DNA of 47,008 nt from positions 1 to 47,008 of the forward strand of contig NZ_SMBZ01000029.1 in assembly GCF_004342685.1 (NCBI RefSeq), written 5' to 3'. The position numbers and the translations under genes were made by a program. Positions 36,553 through 44,195 of this stretch are shown piece after piece (position 1 is the first letter of the stretch; each line of letters opens with the position of its first letter). Under the pieces are notes generated by a model, which saw only the letters and a list, made by a program, of their open reading frames with translations, was not told the DNA's origin and did not search any database. Source of the stretch: Sphingobacterium alimentarium. Its GTDB lineage: Bacteria > Bacteroidota > Bacteroidia > Sphingobacteriales > Sphingobacteriaceae.

Positions 36553-36560
36553 CAAAAATA
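36553..36560 (-). promoter_or_regulatory. -7 box of parE
   Basis: TATTTTTG on the minus strand fits TAnnTTTG, 24 nt before the parE ATG. Confidence 0.45.
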
Positions 36561-36675
36561 TAAAAAAAATACTGATAAAGATAGTATTCTACTTTTGGTA
36601 AATCTTCGAACTTGTAGAGCGTGTTACAACGAATAAGTTGTTATATTTATATATTAATCAATAAAACAACAACTT

Positions 36676-37878
36676 ATGAAAAACTTCCTGGTGTGCATAT
36701 TCATGGTCGCGCTTGTCATGAACTCCTTTGCGCAGATCAAATATGATAATGACAAAATCAAAACGGGGGCAGAAAGACTTTCGGCTTATTTGCCCAAATT
36801 AAAGGACAAAAAGATAGCTATTGTTGCCAATCAGACCACTATAATTGGAAAATCGCATTTAGTGGATAGCCTACAGAAGCTAGGCGTAAACATTACCAAG
36901 GTATTTGGTCCTGAGCACGGATTTCGAGGAAATGCAAGTGCTGGTACCAAGGTCAAAGATGAAGTAGATGCACAGACTGGATTGAAAATAGTGTCCTTAT
37001 ATGGCAGTAAAAAGAAGCCCAATAAAGCCGATTTGCAGGATGTCGACCTGCTTATTTTTGATATTCAGGATGTAGGTTGTCGTTTTTATACGATTATGAA
37101 CACTATGCGCGATGTCATGGAGGCGGCAGCAGAAAATGACAAACCTGTAATGATACTAGACCGTCCGAACCCAAATGCCTATTTTATCGATGGGCCTATT
37201 TTGGACATGAAGCATAAGTCGGGGATTGGACAATTTCCTATACCTATTGTGCACGGTATGACTTTGGGTGAATTTGCACTCATGATCAATGGAGAAGGTT
37301 GGATGGCCAATAAAATCAAATGTGAGGTAGAAGTCATCGCTATGGAAGGCTACAACCATAATATGCTATACAAACTGCCTATACATCCCTCACCAAACTT
37401 AAATACTGAACAGAGTATCTTGTTATATCCTAGTACCTGTTTATTTGAAGGGGTGGCACTCAATCACGGCAGGGGCACATATTTCCCTTTCACCGTAGTA
37501 GGTGGACCAATGCTAAAAGATAAATACAGCTTCAGTTATACTCCCACCAGTATACCGGGGATGGCAGAGGATCCATTATTCAAAGACCAACAATGTTTTG
37601 GTCTGGATTTGAGAAACGTGGATTTGGAAAAATTGGTGCATAGCAAGAAAATCAATCTGGCTTGGATGATCGAATTATATAACAACCATCCGAATAAAGA
37701 GAAATTTTTCGACAGAAGCCTAAGCAAGCAAATCGGCAACATTGATTACCTCATTGGCTATGGGGATTTTAAGAAGCAGATTGCAGAAGGATGGACGGAA
37801 GAACAAATCCGCAAAACGTGGGAACCGGGATTGGAGGAATTTAAAAAATCCAGAGCGAAGTATTTGCTTTATCCATAG
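36676..37878 (+). CDS. namZ: Exo-beta-N-acetylmuramidase NamZ (DUF1343)
   Basis: A 400-residue exported enzyme with signal peptide residues 1-19 (ending NSFA, cleaved before QIKYDND). The DUF1343 pattern is plain: KKIAIVANQTTIIG, VFGPEHGFRGNASAGTKV, LLIFDIQDVGCRFYTIMNTM, DRPNPNAYFIDGP and TEQSILLYPSTCLFEGVALN-HGRGT. In Tannerella this family releases terminal N-acetylmuramic acid from peptidoglycan fragments (GH171), so the likely role is cell-wall sugar salvage in the periplasm. It is a single gene with a strong shared terminator at 37883. No muropeptide transporter or MurNAc kinase lies next to it. Confidence 0.9.
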   Translation: MKNFLVCIFMVALVMNSFAQIKYDNDKIKTGAERLSAYLPKLKDKKIAIVANQTTIIGKSHLVDSLQKLGVNITKVFGPEHGFRGNASAGTKVKDEVDAQTGLKIVSLYGSKKKPNKADLQDVDLLIFDIQDVGCRFYTIMNTMRDVMEAAAENDKPVMILDRPNPNAYFIDGPILDMKHKSGIGQFPIPIVHGMTLGEFALMINGEGWMANKIKCEVEVIAMEGYNHNMLYKLPIHPSPNLNTEQSILLYPSTCLFEGVALNHGRGTYFPFTVVGGPMLKDKYSFSYTPTSIPGMAEDPLFKDQQCFGLDLRNVDLEKLVHSKKINLAWMIELYNNHPNKEKFFDRSLSKQIGNIDYLIGYGDFKKQIAEGWTEEQIRKTWEPGLEEFKKSRAKYLLYP

Positions 37879-37882
37879 CACC

Positions 37883-37917
37883 AAAAAGCCGAGAACAGCT
37901 AGTGTTCTCGGCTTTTT
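37883..37917. terminator. Bidirectional rho-independent terminator
   Basis: AAAAAGCCGAGAACA and TGTTCTCGGCTTTTT form a perfect 15-bp stem with a five-base loop, serving namZ and the convergent cupin gene. Confidence 0.92.
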
Positions 37918-37941
37918 AATTAGTCTAATATTCCAAATGTT

Positions 37942-38448
37942 TTATAGTGATCTTCCGAAGTCATCCTGCACGCGAATGATATCGTCTTCGTCCGATGGGT
38001 TGCTCGAATCTGTGTGCTGCCAAATCTCAGCCACAACACCATATTCGGCCAAACCTACCAGTCTATGGCGCTCTCCTTGTGATAGACGAATGAAATCACC
38101 TTCTTTCAATATTTTTAATTCATGCTCATCATCGTCCGGACTCGTCACCACACCTACTTCGCCACGTATCACGCGCCAGATCTCCGCACGGCGGTGATGG
38201 TACTGCCATGATAAGCGTTTGTTAGGTCCTACGACAAGAATCTTGGGACTTAATTTACCCGATATTTTAAGGTCTTGTGTGTCCAATCCATCGAAAAATT
38301 CATTCGCAAACTTTTGTGCTTGACTTTCGTCTATAACGAAAAAACCACCCCAAGGTCGCGTTTGATCAATATTTTCAATAGTGAAGCCCAAACTCTCTAA
38401 TTTCCCTTGAATTTGACTGAATAACTCACTCTTATCAACATATGCCAT
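37942..38448 (-). CDS. Cupin protein, type II mannose-6-phosphate isomerase-like
   Basis: A 168-residue single-cupin protein. The central motif KRLSWQYHHRRAEIWRVI, followed by GEVGVV, then LKEGDFIRLSQGERHRLVGL and VVAEIW, matches the isomerase domain of ManC-type mannose-6-phosphate isomerases, with His residues and Glu as metal ligands. Bacteroidetes relatives are often labelled phosphoheptose isomerase on weak grounds. The N-terminal 50 residues (FTIENIDQTRPWGGFFVID) carry the RPWG motif of the same family. It could interconvert mannose-6-phosphate and fructose-6-phosphate, but the exact sugar is unproven. A single gene. Confidence 0.75.
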   Translation of the reverse strand: MAYVDKSELFSQIQGKLESLGFTIENIDQTRPWGGFFVIDESQAQKFANEFFDGLDTQDLKISGKLSPKILVVGPNKRLSWQYHHRRAEIWRVIRGEVGVVTSPDDDEHELKILKEGDFIRLSQGERHRLVGLAEYGVVAEIWQHTDSSNPSDEDDIIRVQDDFGRSL

Positions 38449-38558
38449 AGTGTATGATAATTTATTAGTTTAAATAAATATTTCGCTTTATCTAATATCT
38501 ATAAAATTTTTGAAAAATTTAAAAATTAATATAGAATACTTCTTGTGGCACATTCGTA

Positions 38559-38566
38559 TATCTTTG
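38559..38566 (+). promoter_or_regulatory. -7 box of the helicase gene
   Basis: TATCTTTG fits TAnnTTTG and lies only 8 nt before the chosen ATG (38575), so the transcript would be nearly leaderless. It falls inside the extension that a GTG start at 38545 would give, which argues against that start. Confidence 0.5.
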
Positions 38567-38574
38567 TAAAAGAT

Positions 38575-40788
38575 ATGAAGGAGCAAAAGATAGATACCAA
38601 TAATCTCATTTTCAAAAAAGCAGTAGCTTTTGTTAATCAAACCAATCAAAATCTTTTTTTGACGGGAAAAGCCGGGACGGGCAAGACTACATTTCTCAAG
38701 TATATCCGTGAAAACTGTTATAAGAAAATGGCTATCACCGCACCCACAGGTGTGGCCGCGATGAATGCTGGTGGCACTACTTTGCATGCTTTATTCTGGT
38801 TGCCCTTTGGTGTTTTTATAGAAAATTATGAGCTCAAATGGGATGATCAGGACAATAATATTTACAACAAAAGCCGGTTATTTTCGACGATTAAGCTGAC
38901 TAAACAACGTCGGGCAATCTTGCAGGAGATGGAAATATTGGTCATTGACGAAGTGTCGATGGTACGCGCAGATACGTTGGATGCGATTGATGTGATATTG
39001 AAGTCCGTTCGCCGCGATATGCGCCCGTTTGGTGGCGTTCAGGTATTATTTATTGGGGATTTGTATCAGCTGCCACCGGTCGTAAGAGAGCAAGAGTGGC
39101 AGGTGCTTCGTGATCATTATAGCAGCCCATTCTTCTTCAATGCAAAAGTATTGCGCAGCACGCCCATGATTAAATTGGAGCTGCAACACATTTATCGCCA
39201 AAGCGACGATAAGTTCATTTCGATACTTAATAATATTCGTAACAATCAGTGTACCGCACAAGATTTAGAAGAGCTGAATGCCCATTATAAAGAAGATTTT
39301 GTTCCGGAGAAAAACGAGCAATTCATTACACTAACCTCACACAATCGCCTAGCAGATCAGATTAACCAAGAAGAGTTGGCAAAACTGCATGGCAAAATGC
39401 ACAATGTGAAAGCTATAGTGAAGGATGATTTCCAACAAGGAGCTTATCCTACAGAAGAAACATTGACGCTTAAATTGGGTGCTCAGGTGATGTTTATTAA
39501 AAATGATGTGGGTGAGGATCGTAAATATTTCAATGGCAAGATCGGCGTGGTCAAAGAACTGAATCTGGATAAACATCAGGTATTGGTGGGTTTCAAGGAT
39601 GGTTCGGAAGATGTTGAAGTACGCCGCGAGACTTGGGAAAATATCAAATACAAGTACAATAAAGGGGAAGATAAGATCGAAGAAGAAGTATTGGGGACGT
39701 TTTCTCAATTTCCGTTGCGGTTAGCCTGGGCCATCACGATACACAAGAGCCAAGGATTGACTTTTGATAAAGCCATAATCGACGCAGGTACGTCATTTGC
39801 GGCGGGCCAAGTCTATGTAGGGCTAAGTAGGCTTACAGGATTGGAAGGTTTGGTGCTACGCTCTAAAATAGCGCCACACGCTATTCGTACGGACTTCCAG
39901 GTCGTGGATTTTATGAAACATTTGGTCAAAGAGGAAGAAGTGGATGAGATATTAAAAAATAGTCAACGCGCTTACTTAGGTCAGATATTATTAAATAGTT
40001 TCCGCTGGACGAATTTGACGGAGGCTGTCACCGAATTAGAACAAAGTTTAACCGACCGTAACATTGACAATAAAGAAGGTGTTGTTTCTTTCTTTTACTT
40101 ATTGCAACAATCGCTCAAAACGGAAGAGAAAGTGGCGCATAAATTTATGCAGCAATTGCATCAAATGTTATCGGACAAAGATGCGTTGGATTACCACAAA
40201 ATATGTGAACGTACTACATCTGCTGTGCAATGGTTTTTACCCAAAATGGAAGAGGAGCTATTGAAAGCAACAGAAAAACATATCGAAGACTGGAGTATCC
40301 GCAAAAGGACAAAAAAATATATACAGGAAGTGAAAGCCTTATTGCTGGATTTCAAACGTAAATACGAAGTCCTGAAACATTGTCTTACGATTGCCGAGGC
40401 GCTGACCAAAGAGCAAGTGATGGATGATTTACCTATGCATGTCGATGTGGTCAAAGATGAAAGCGTGAAAGTGAGTGACGACGATCCTTCAGAAGAAAAA
40501 GATACCAAACAAATCACTTTGGATATGTACCAAGACGGTCTGGATATCGCGCAGATAGCCGCCAAACGCGGTATGGTGGAAGGTACGGTATACGGGCACT
40601 TGATCCACTTTGTGGGTACGGAGATAGAAGCGGAGGAATTGATAGACCTGCAAAAGCTGGATAAGATCGTGGAAGTATTGCGTGCGAATGAGGGCAAATC
40701 GTCTTCTCAAATCAAAATAATATTGGGCGATGCGTATTCATATCCTGAAATCAAGATTGGACAAAAAGTGTTAGAAACTAAAGTTTAG
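38575..40788 (+). CDS. Pif1/RecD-like DNA helicase with C-terminal helix-turn-helix
   Basis: A 737-residue superfamily 1 helicase from ATG 38575. Motifs in order: Walker A TGKAGTGKTTFL, APTGVAAMNAGGTTLHALF (motif Ia), LVIDEVSMVRADTLD (Walker B), FIGDLYQLPPV (motif III), HIYRQSDDKF (motif IV) and THKSQGLTFDKAIIDAG with VYVGLSRLTGLEGLVL (motifs V-VI). The order matches Pif1/RecD2-type 5'-3' helicases. From about residue 650 a small domain with LDMYQDGLDIAQIAAKRGM and TVYGHLIHFV is the helix-turn-helix found at the end of bacterial RecQ and Pif1-like helicases. It should unwind DNA during repair or replication. It diverges from the cupin gene and is followed by the atp operon 52 nt later. Confidence 0.9.
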   Translation: MKEQKIDTNNLIFKKAVAFVNQTNQNLFLTGKAGTGKTTFLKYIRENCYKKMAITAPTGVAAMNAGGTTLHALFWLPFGVFIENYELKWDDQDNNIYNKSRLFSTIKLTKQRRAILQEMEILVIDEVSMVRADTLDAIDVILKSVRRDMRPFGGVQVLFIGDLYQLPPVVREQEWQVLRDHYSSPFFFNAKVLRSTPMIKLELQHIYRQSDDKFISILNNIRNNQCTAQDLEELNAHYKEDFVPEKNEQFITLTSHNRLADQINQEELAKLHGKMHNVKAIVKDDFQQGAYPTEETLTLKLGAQVMFIKNDVGEDRKYFNGKIGVVKELNLDKHQVLVGFKDGSEDVEVRRETWENIKYKYNKGEDKIEEEVLGTFSQFPLRLAWAITIHKSQGLTFDKAIIDAGTSFAAGQVYVGLSRLTGLEGLVLRSKIAPHAIRTDFQVVDFMKHLVKEEEVDEILKNSQRAYLGQILLNSFRWTNLTEAVTELEQSLTDRNIDNKEGVVSFFYLLQQSLKTEEKVAHKFMQQLHQMLSDKDALDYHKICERTTSAVQWFLPKMEEELLKATEKHIEDWSIRKRTKKYIQEVKALLLDFKRKYEVLKHCLTIAEALTKEQVMDDLPMHVDVVKDESVKVSDDDPSEEKDTKQITLDMYQDGLDIAQIAAKRGMVEGTVYGHLIHFVGTEIEAEELIDLQKLDKIVEVLRANEGKSSSQIKIILGDAYSYPEIKIGQKVLETKV

Positions 40789-40818
40789 CATTATCTAGGT
40801 GATAAGGCTATATTATAA

Positions 40819-40826
40819 TATCTTTG
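40819..40826 (+). promoter_or_regulatory. -7 box ahead of atpZ
   Basis: TATCTTTG fits TAnnTTTG and lies 14 nt before the TTG start of atpZ, within the 52-nt gap after the helicase gene. Confidence 0.5.
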
Positions 40827-40840
40827 TCGGGATAATTTAA

Positions 40841-41074
40841 TTGGTTTTGACAGACAAGAAGAAAGATTCGAAACTTAATAAATGGATAGTGTTCACTACT
40901 ATGCCTTTTCAAATGGGCGTGACCATTTATGTGTTTTTTCTTTTGGGTGATTGGCTGGATGAAAAATATAATGTAGAAGGCGGATGGTGGACCAAAGGGT
41001 TCACGATGCTGGGAGTCATCGCGTCCTTATACCAGTTTATTAGACAAGCCAACCGTATCAGTAAAAATGATTAG
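40841..41074 (+). CDS. atpZ: AtpZ/AtpI family ATP synthase assembly protein
   Basis: A 77-residue membrane protein with two helices (IVFTTMPFQMGVTIYVFFLLG and KGFTMLGVIASLYQFI) joined by DWLDEKYNVEGG, the usual AtpZ/AtpI shape. Members help F-type ATP synthase assembly or carry magnesium/calcium. It heads the atp cluster. The start is TTG at 40841, with a second TTG at 40847; no ATG is available before the first helix. Confidence 0.8.
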   Translation: MVLTDKKKDSKLNKWIVFTTMPFQMGVTIYVFFLLGDWLDEKYNVEGGWWTKGFTMLGVIASLYQFIRQANRISKND

Positions 41075-41118
41075 CCGAACACAGGAAGCTTATGAAAGCT
41101 TTTTGTATAATTTAGGAG

Positions 41119-41517
41119 ATGAATAACTACATTAAATATATTGTTATGCTGCTCGTGCTGGGAGTAGCCGCGTACTTTGCCCATTATTTAGTTTTACAAG
41201 GAGTCGGGACAGCACATTATTGGCAACAAACAGATTATACCCTAGTAGGGATGTATGCATTTGCTGTTGGTATCACATTATTTGTTGTCGTATTGACCTT
41301 GATGGCGCAGTATGCAATGCCCAAAAATTTAGGATTTATCTTCTTGGGATTGATGACAGTGAATGCCGTAGCGAGTTATATTTATATCAAAAATGGCTTA
41401 AATAAATTCGAAAATGACTTTATCGAATATAATTTCTTAGTTGTGTTTTTCTTGTTCTTGTTTTTTGACGTTTTCGTAGCATTCAAAGCTCTTAATCAAG
41501 AAAATAACGAGCAATAA
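41119..41517 (+). CDS. Four-helix membrane protein of the atp operon, unnamed
   Basis: A 132-residue protein with four predicted membrane helices: YIVMLLVLGVAAYFAHYLVL, LVGMYAFAVGITLFVVVLTL, LGFIFLGLMTVNAVASYIYI and FLVVFFLFLFFDVFVAFKAL. Loops are short and few residues are charged. It lies between atpZ and atpB, where other bacteria have atpI, and ends with a polar tail (NQENNEQ). I do not recognise a named family. From position and shape it may help assemble the c-ring or Fo sector; this is inference. A separate promoter follows it, so it may be expressed differently from the structural genes. Confidence 0.7.
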   Translation: MNNYIKYIVMLLVLGVAAYFAHYLVLQGVGTAHYWQQTDYTLVGMYAFAVGITLFVVVLTLMAQYAMPKNLGFIFLGLMTVNAVASYIYIKNGLNKFENDFIEYNFLVVFFLFLFFDVFVAFKALNQENNEQ

Positions 41518-41568
41518 ACTTTTTATAAAAAAGTTTAAACAAAACCTACTATATGCCAAATAAAGTTG

Positions 41569-41576
41569 TATTTTTG
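41569..41576 (+). promoter_or_regulatory. -7 box of atpB and the structural atp genes
   Basis: TATTTTTG fits TAnnTTTG, 34 nt before the atpB ATG. It suggests an internal promoter giving the structural subunits higher output than atpZ and the four-helix gene. Confidence 0.55.
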
Positions 41577-41610
41577 CACAAAATTTTTCATTATTCAACA
41601 GTAATCTAAA

Positions 41611-42693
41611 ATGGTGAATCTTAAGAGAGCACTTTTATTTCTAACAGTAATTTTATTTGCTGCCAATCCTTTTACTTCAATAGCCGCAGAGGAAGCGCAA
41701 GGTGATGGTACGAAGTCACAAGCGGAAGAAATCAATGCACACATCAAACATCACTTGGAAGATGATCATTATTTCACTTTGTACAAGAAAGGGGAGGACT
41801 ATGTAGGTTTTCCATTACCCGTTATTTTGATTGATAATGGATTGAAAGTATTTTCTTCGGGAAAATTCAAAGAAAATGACGGTTTGACAGAAGTAGACGG
41901 TCAGTTTTATAAATATTACCACGGAAAAATCTACAAAACGGATGCCGCTGGTACTATTGATTATGATGCAGAGCATCACCCAACAAATGCGAAACCTTTG
42001 GATTTCTCTATTACTAAAAACGTAGTAGGTCTAATGTTAGCTGCTTTGTTGTTGTTCTTAGGATTTATTTCATTAGCGAAAACATACAAAAAAGGTTCGA
42101 ACAACTTGCCAAAAGGTGTTGGTCGTGTATTAGAGCCTTTAGTATTATATGTACGTGATGAGATGGCTATTCCGAATATCGGTCACCGTTACAAAGAATT
42201 CATGCCATACTTATTATCTGTATTCTTCTTGATCTTTACTTTGAACTTGATGGGTTTAACGCCAATTGGTTTCAACGTAACAGGTAATATCTCTGTAACA
42301 CTGTGTTTAGCGTTGTTTACATTTGTAATCACAAACTTCAAAGCGAACAAAGATTACTGGAAGCACATTTTCTGGATGCCAGGTGTACCTGTTCCTTTCA
42401 AATTTGTGTTAGCGCCAATCGAGGTGTTAGGTATGTTCACAAAACCATTCTCATTGATGTTGCGTCTTTTTGCTAACATCACAGCAGGTCACTCTGTAGT
42501 AATGGGTTTGATTGCTATCGTATATTTATTCCAACAACAATTAACTGTAGGTGGTAGTATCGGTGTTTCTATGTTGTTGACATTGATCTTATTCTTCTTA
42601 GAATTGTTAGTTGCATTTTTGCAAGCGTTTATCTTCACCATGTTGTCATCACTATTCATTGGTATGGCAGTAGAAGAACACGCACATCATTAA
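41611..42693 (+). CDS. atpB: ATP synthase subunit a
   Basis: A 360-residue Fo subunit forming the proton half-channels against the c-ring. It is about 90 residues longer than the Escherichia coli protein: a signal peptide (MVNLKRALLFLTVILFAANP...) and an extracytoplasmic stretch of about 100 residues rich in His, Asp and Lys precede the membrane part, as known for Bacteroidetes. The key Arg lies in PFSLMLRLFANITAGHSVV. Other marks are NLMGLTPIGFNVTGN and LLVAFLQAFIFTMLSSLFIG. It ends EEHAHH. It is the first structural gene of the operon. Confidence 0.96.
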   Translation: MVNLKRALLFLTVILFAANPFTSIAAEEAQGDGTKSQAEEINAHIKHHLEDDHYFTLYKKGEDYVGFPLPVILIDNGLKVFSSGKFKENDGLTEVDGQFYKYYHGKIYKTDAAGTIDYDAEHHPTNAKPLDFSITKNVVGLMLAALLLFLGFISLAKTYKKGSNNLPKGVGRVLEPLVLYVRDEMAIPNIGHRYKEFMPYLLSVFFLIFTLNLMGLTPIGFNVTGNISVTLCLALFTFVITNFKANKDYWKHIFWMPGVPVPFKFVLAPIEVLGMFTKPFSLMLRLFANITAGHSVVMGLIAIVYLFQQQLTVGGSIGVSMLLTLILFFLELLVAFLQAFIFTMLSSLFIGMAVEEHAHH

Positions 42694-42731
42694 TTCGAAA
42701 TTTTTTGTTAAATATTTATAAATAAATCATT

Positions 42732-42920
42732 ATGTACAATTTAATTGGAGCAGGTTTAATCGTAATCGGTGCAGGTTTAGGTTTAGGTAAAATCGGTGGT
42801 TCTGCAATGGAAGCTATCGCTCGTCAACCTGAAGCAGCTGGTAAAATTCAAACTGCAATGATCATCATTGGTGCCTTAGTAGAAGGTTTAGCATTCGGTG
42901 CTTTAATCTTAGGTAAATAA
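42732..42920 (+). CDS. atpE: ATP synthase subunit c
   Basis: A 62-residue c-ring protein made of two membrane helices joined by the ARQPEAAGK loop (Arg31-Gln-Pro33), with the ion-carrying Glu51 in GALVEGLAFGALILG. It is short compared with the usual 70-85 residues but has all essential parts. The residues around the Glu lack the polar set of sodium-type rings as far as I can judge, so proton use is likely. A stable hairpin follows at 42945-42977, which may stabilise this highly needed message. Confidence 0.95.
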   Translation: MYNLIGAGLIVIGAGLGLGKIGGSAMEAIARQPEAAGKIQTAMIIIGALVEGLAFGALILGK

Positions 42921-42944
42921 TCCAAGTTGATTAAAAAAAGTTAG

Positions 42945-42977
42945 ACATGACTTGCAACGGTTGGTTGTAAGTCATGT
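42945..42977 (+). promoter_or_regulatory. Stable hairpin between atpE and atpF
   Basis: ACATGACTTGCAAC and GTTGTAAGTCATGT pair over 14 positions with one G-T pair and a five-base loop. The tail is A-rich rather than a T run, so it is not a normal terminator. It probably sets the higher subunit c message level by slowing decay or marking a cut. Confidence 0.6.
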
Positions 42978-43036
42978 TTAAAAAACAAAAAATTAAAGAC
43001 ATTAAATAGAAAATTCATATTTTATAACTAGATATA

Positions 43037-43537
43037 ATGGAAGCATTACTTAATCAGTTCTCATACGGTTTGTTCTTTTGGCAGCTAATTATCTTATTGA
43101 TAGTAATCTTTATCTTAGGGAAATTTGCTTGGAAACCTATCATTAATGCTTTAGAAGAACGTGAAAAAGGTATTTCTGACGCTTTAGCTTCTGCTGAAAA
43201 AGCGAAATTAGAAATGGCACGTTTGACTAACGAAAATGAGCAGTTGTTGAAAGATGCGCGCGAAGAACGTGACGCAATCTTGAAAGAAGCAAAAGAATTG
43301 AAAGATAAAATCGTTGCTGAAGCGAAAGAATCTGCGCAAACTGAAGGTGCAAAATTAATTGAAAATGCAAAACGTGAGATCGAAGATCAAAAATTGAAAG
43401 CGTTAGCAGAAGTTAAAAACCAAGTGTCAGCATTGTCATTAGACATCGCTCGCAAAGTTTTGACAAAAGAATTTGAAGACCAAGGTAAACAAGAAGCTTT
43501 AGTTGCTGACTTGTTGAAAGACGTGAAATTAAACTAA
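43037..43537 (+). CDS. atpF: ATP synthase subunit b
   Basis: A 166-residue stator subunit with one N-terminal membrane helix (FFWQLIILLIVIFILGKFAW) and then a long charged helix (EEREKGISDALASAEKAKLE onward) that forms the peripheral stalk dimer and meets the delta subunit at its end. The length is normal. It is separated from atpE by 116 nt holding the hairpin and from atpH by 55 nt. Confidence 0.95.
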   Translation: MEALLNQFSYGLFFWQLIILLIVIFILGKFAWKPIINALEEREKGISDALASAEKAKLEMARLTNENEQLLKDAREERDAILKEAKELKDKIVAEAKESAQTEGAKLIENAKREIEDQKLKALAEVKNQVSALSLDIARKVLTKEFEDQGKQEALVADLLKDVKLN

Positions 43538-43592
43538 TATTAAATAGCATTACGCTTTAATATTTTTAGTTTATAATTTTTAATTTGAGAAA

Positions 43593-44138
43593 ATGTCAGT
43601 ATTTAAAGTTGCTTCAAGATACGCTAAATCTATCTTAGATTTAGCAAAAGAGAAAGGTACATTAGAGCAGGTAAAAGAAGAAATGGAGGAGATAGCGAAA
43701 GTTATCAAGTCCAGTACTGAGCTACAGGCTGTATTGGCTAATCCCATTATCAAGATAGATAAGAAGCAGAATATCTTAAAAGCATTATTTGAAGGAAAAG
43801 TAAGCACAGAGGTGTCATCATTCTTCAATATCATGATAAGCAAAGGTCGTGGTAACATCGTTTACGCGACAGCTTTGGAATTTATTCGGGAATACAATGA
43901 ATTAAAAGGTATCGTGAAAGCAGAGGTTATCTCAGCGAAACCATTGTCTTCGGCAAATATTCAATCATTAGGAAATACCTTAGCACAACAAATCAATGCA
44001 AGTGTAATCCTTACTAATAAAGTAGATGCATCGTTGATCGGTGGATTTATCATCAAGGTAGGTGACAAGCAATTGGATGAAAGTATTGCTGGTAAATTGA
44101 ATAAGTTAGAAAGACATTTCATCAATCAAGGTGTATAA
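43593..44138 (+). CDS. atpH: ATP synthase subunit delta
   Basis: A 181-residue stator cap that links subunit b to the alpha3beta3 head. Family marks are the N-terminal helices (VASRYAKSILDLAKEKGTL), LANPIIKIDKKQNILKALF, and the C-terminal sheet region VDASLIGGFIIKVGDKQLDES, with SIAGKLNKLERHF at the end. Length and position between atpF and atpA are standard. Confidence 0.95.
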   Translation: MSVFKVASRYAKSILDLAKEKGTLEQVKEEMEEIAKVIKSSTELQAVLANPIIKIDKKQNILKALFEGKVSTEVSSFFNIMISKGRGNIVYATALEFIREYNELKGIVKAEVISAKPLSSANIQSLGNTLAQQINASVILTNKVDASLIGGFIIKVGDKQLDESIAGKLNKLERHFINQGV

Positions 44139-44195
44139 TAAATAGCCTTGAAATATTAAAAGTAATAGAATCTAAAACCCCTTATACGAATTAAA

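Noticed and set aside
38545..38574. GTG start ten codons upstream for the helicase
   Set aside because: The extension overlaps the likely promoter -7 box and is not needed by the helicase fold; ATG at 38575 is preferred.
42732..42920. Subunit c of only 62 residues as a possibly truncated gene
   Set aside because: Both helices, the polar loop and the essential Glu are present, with a clean start and stop.
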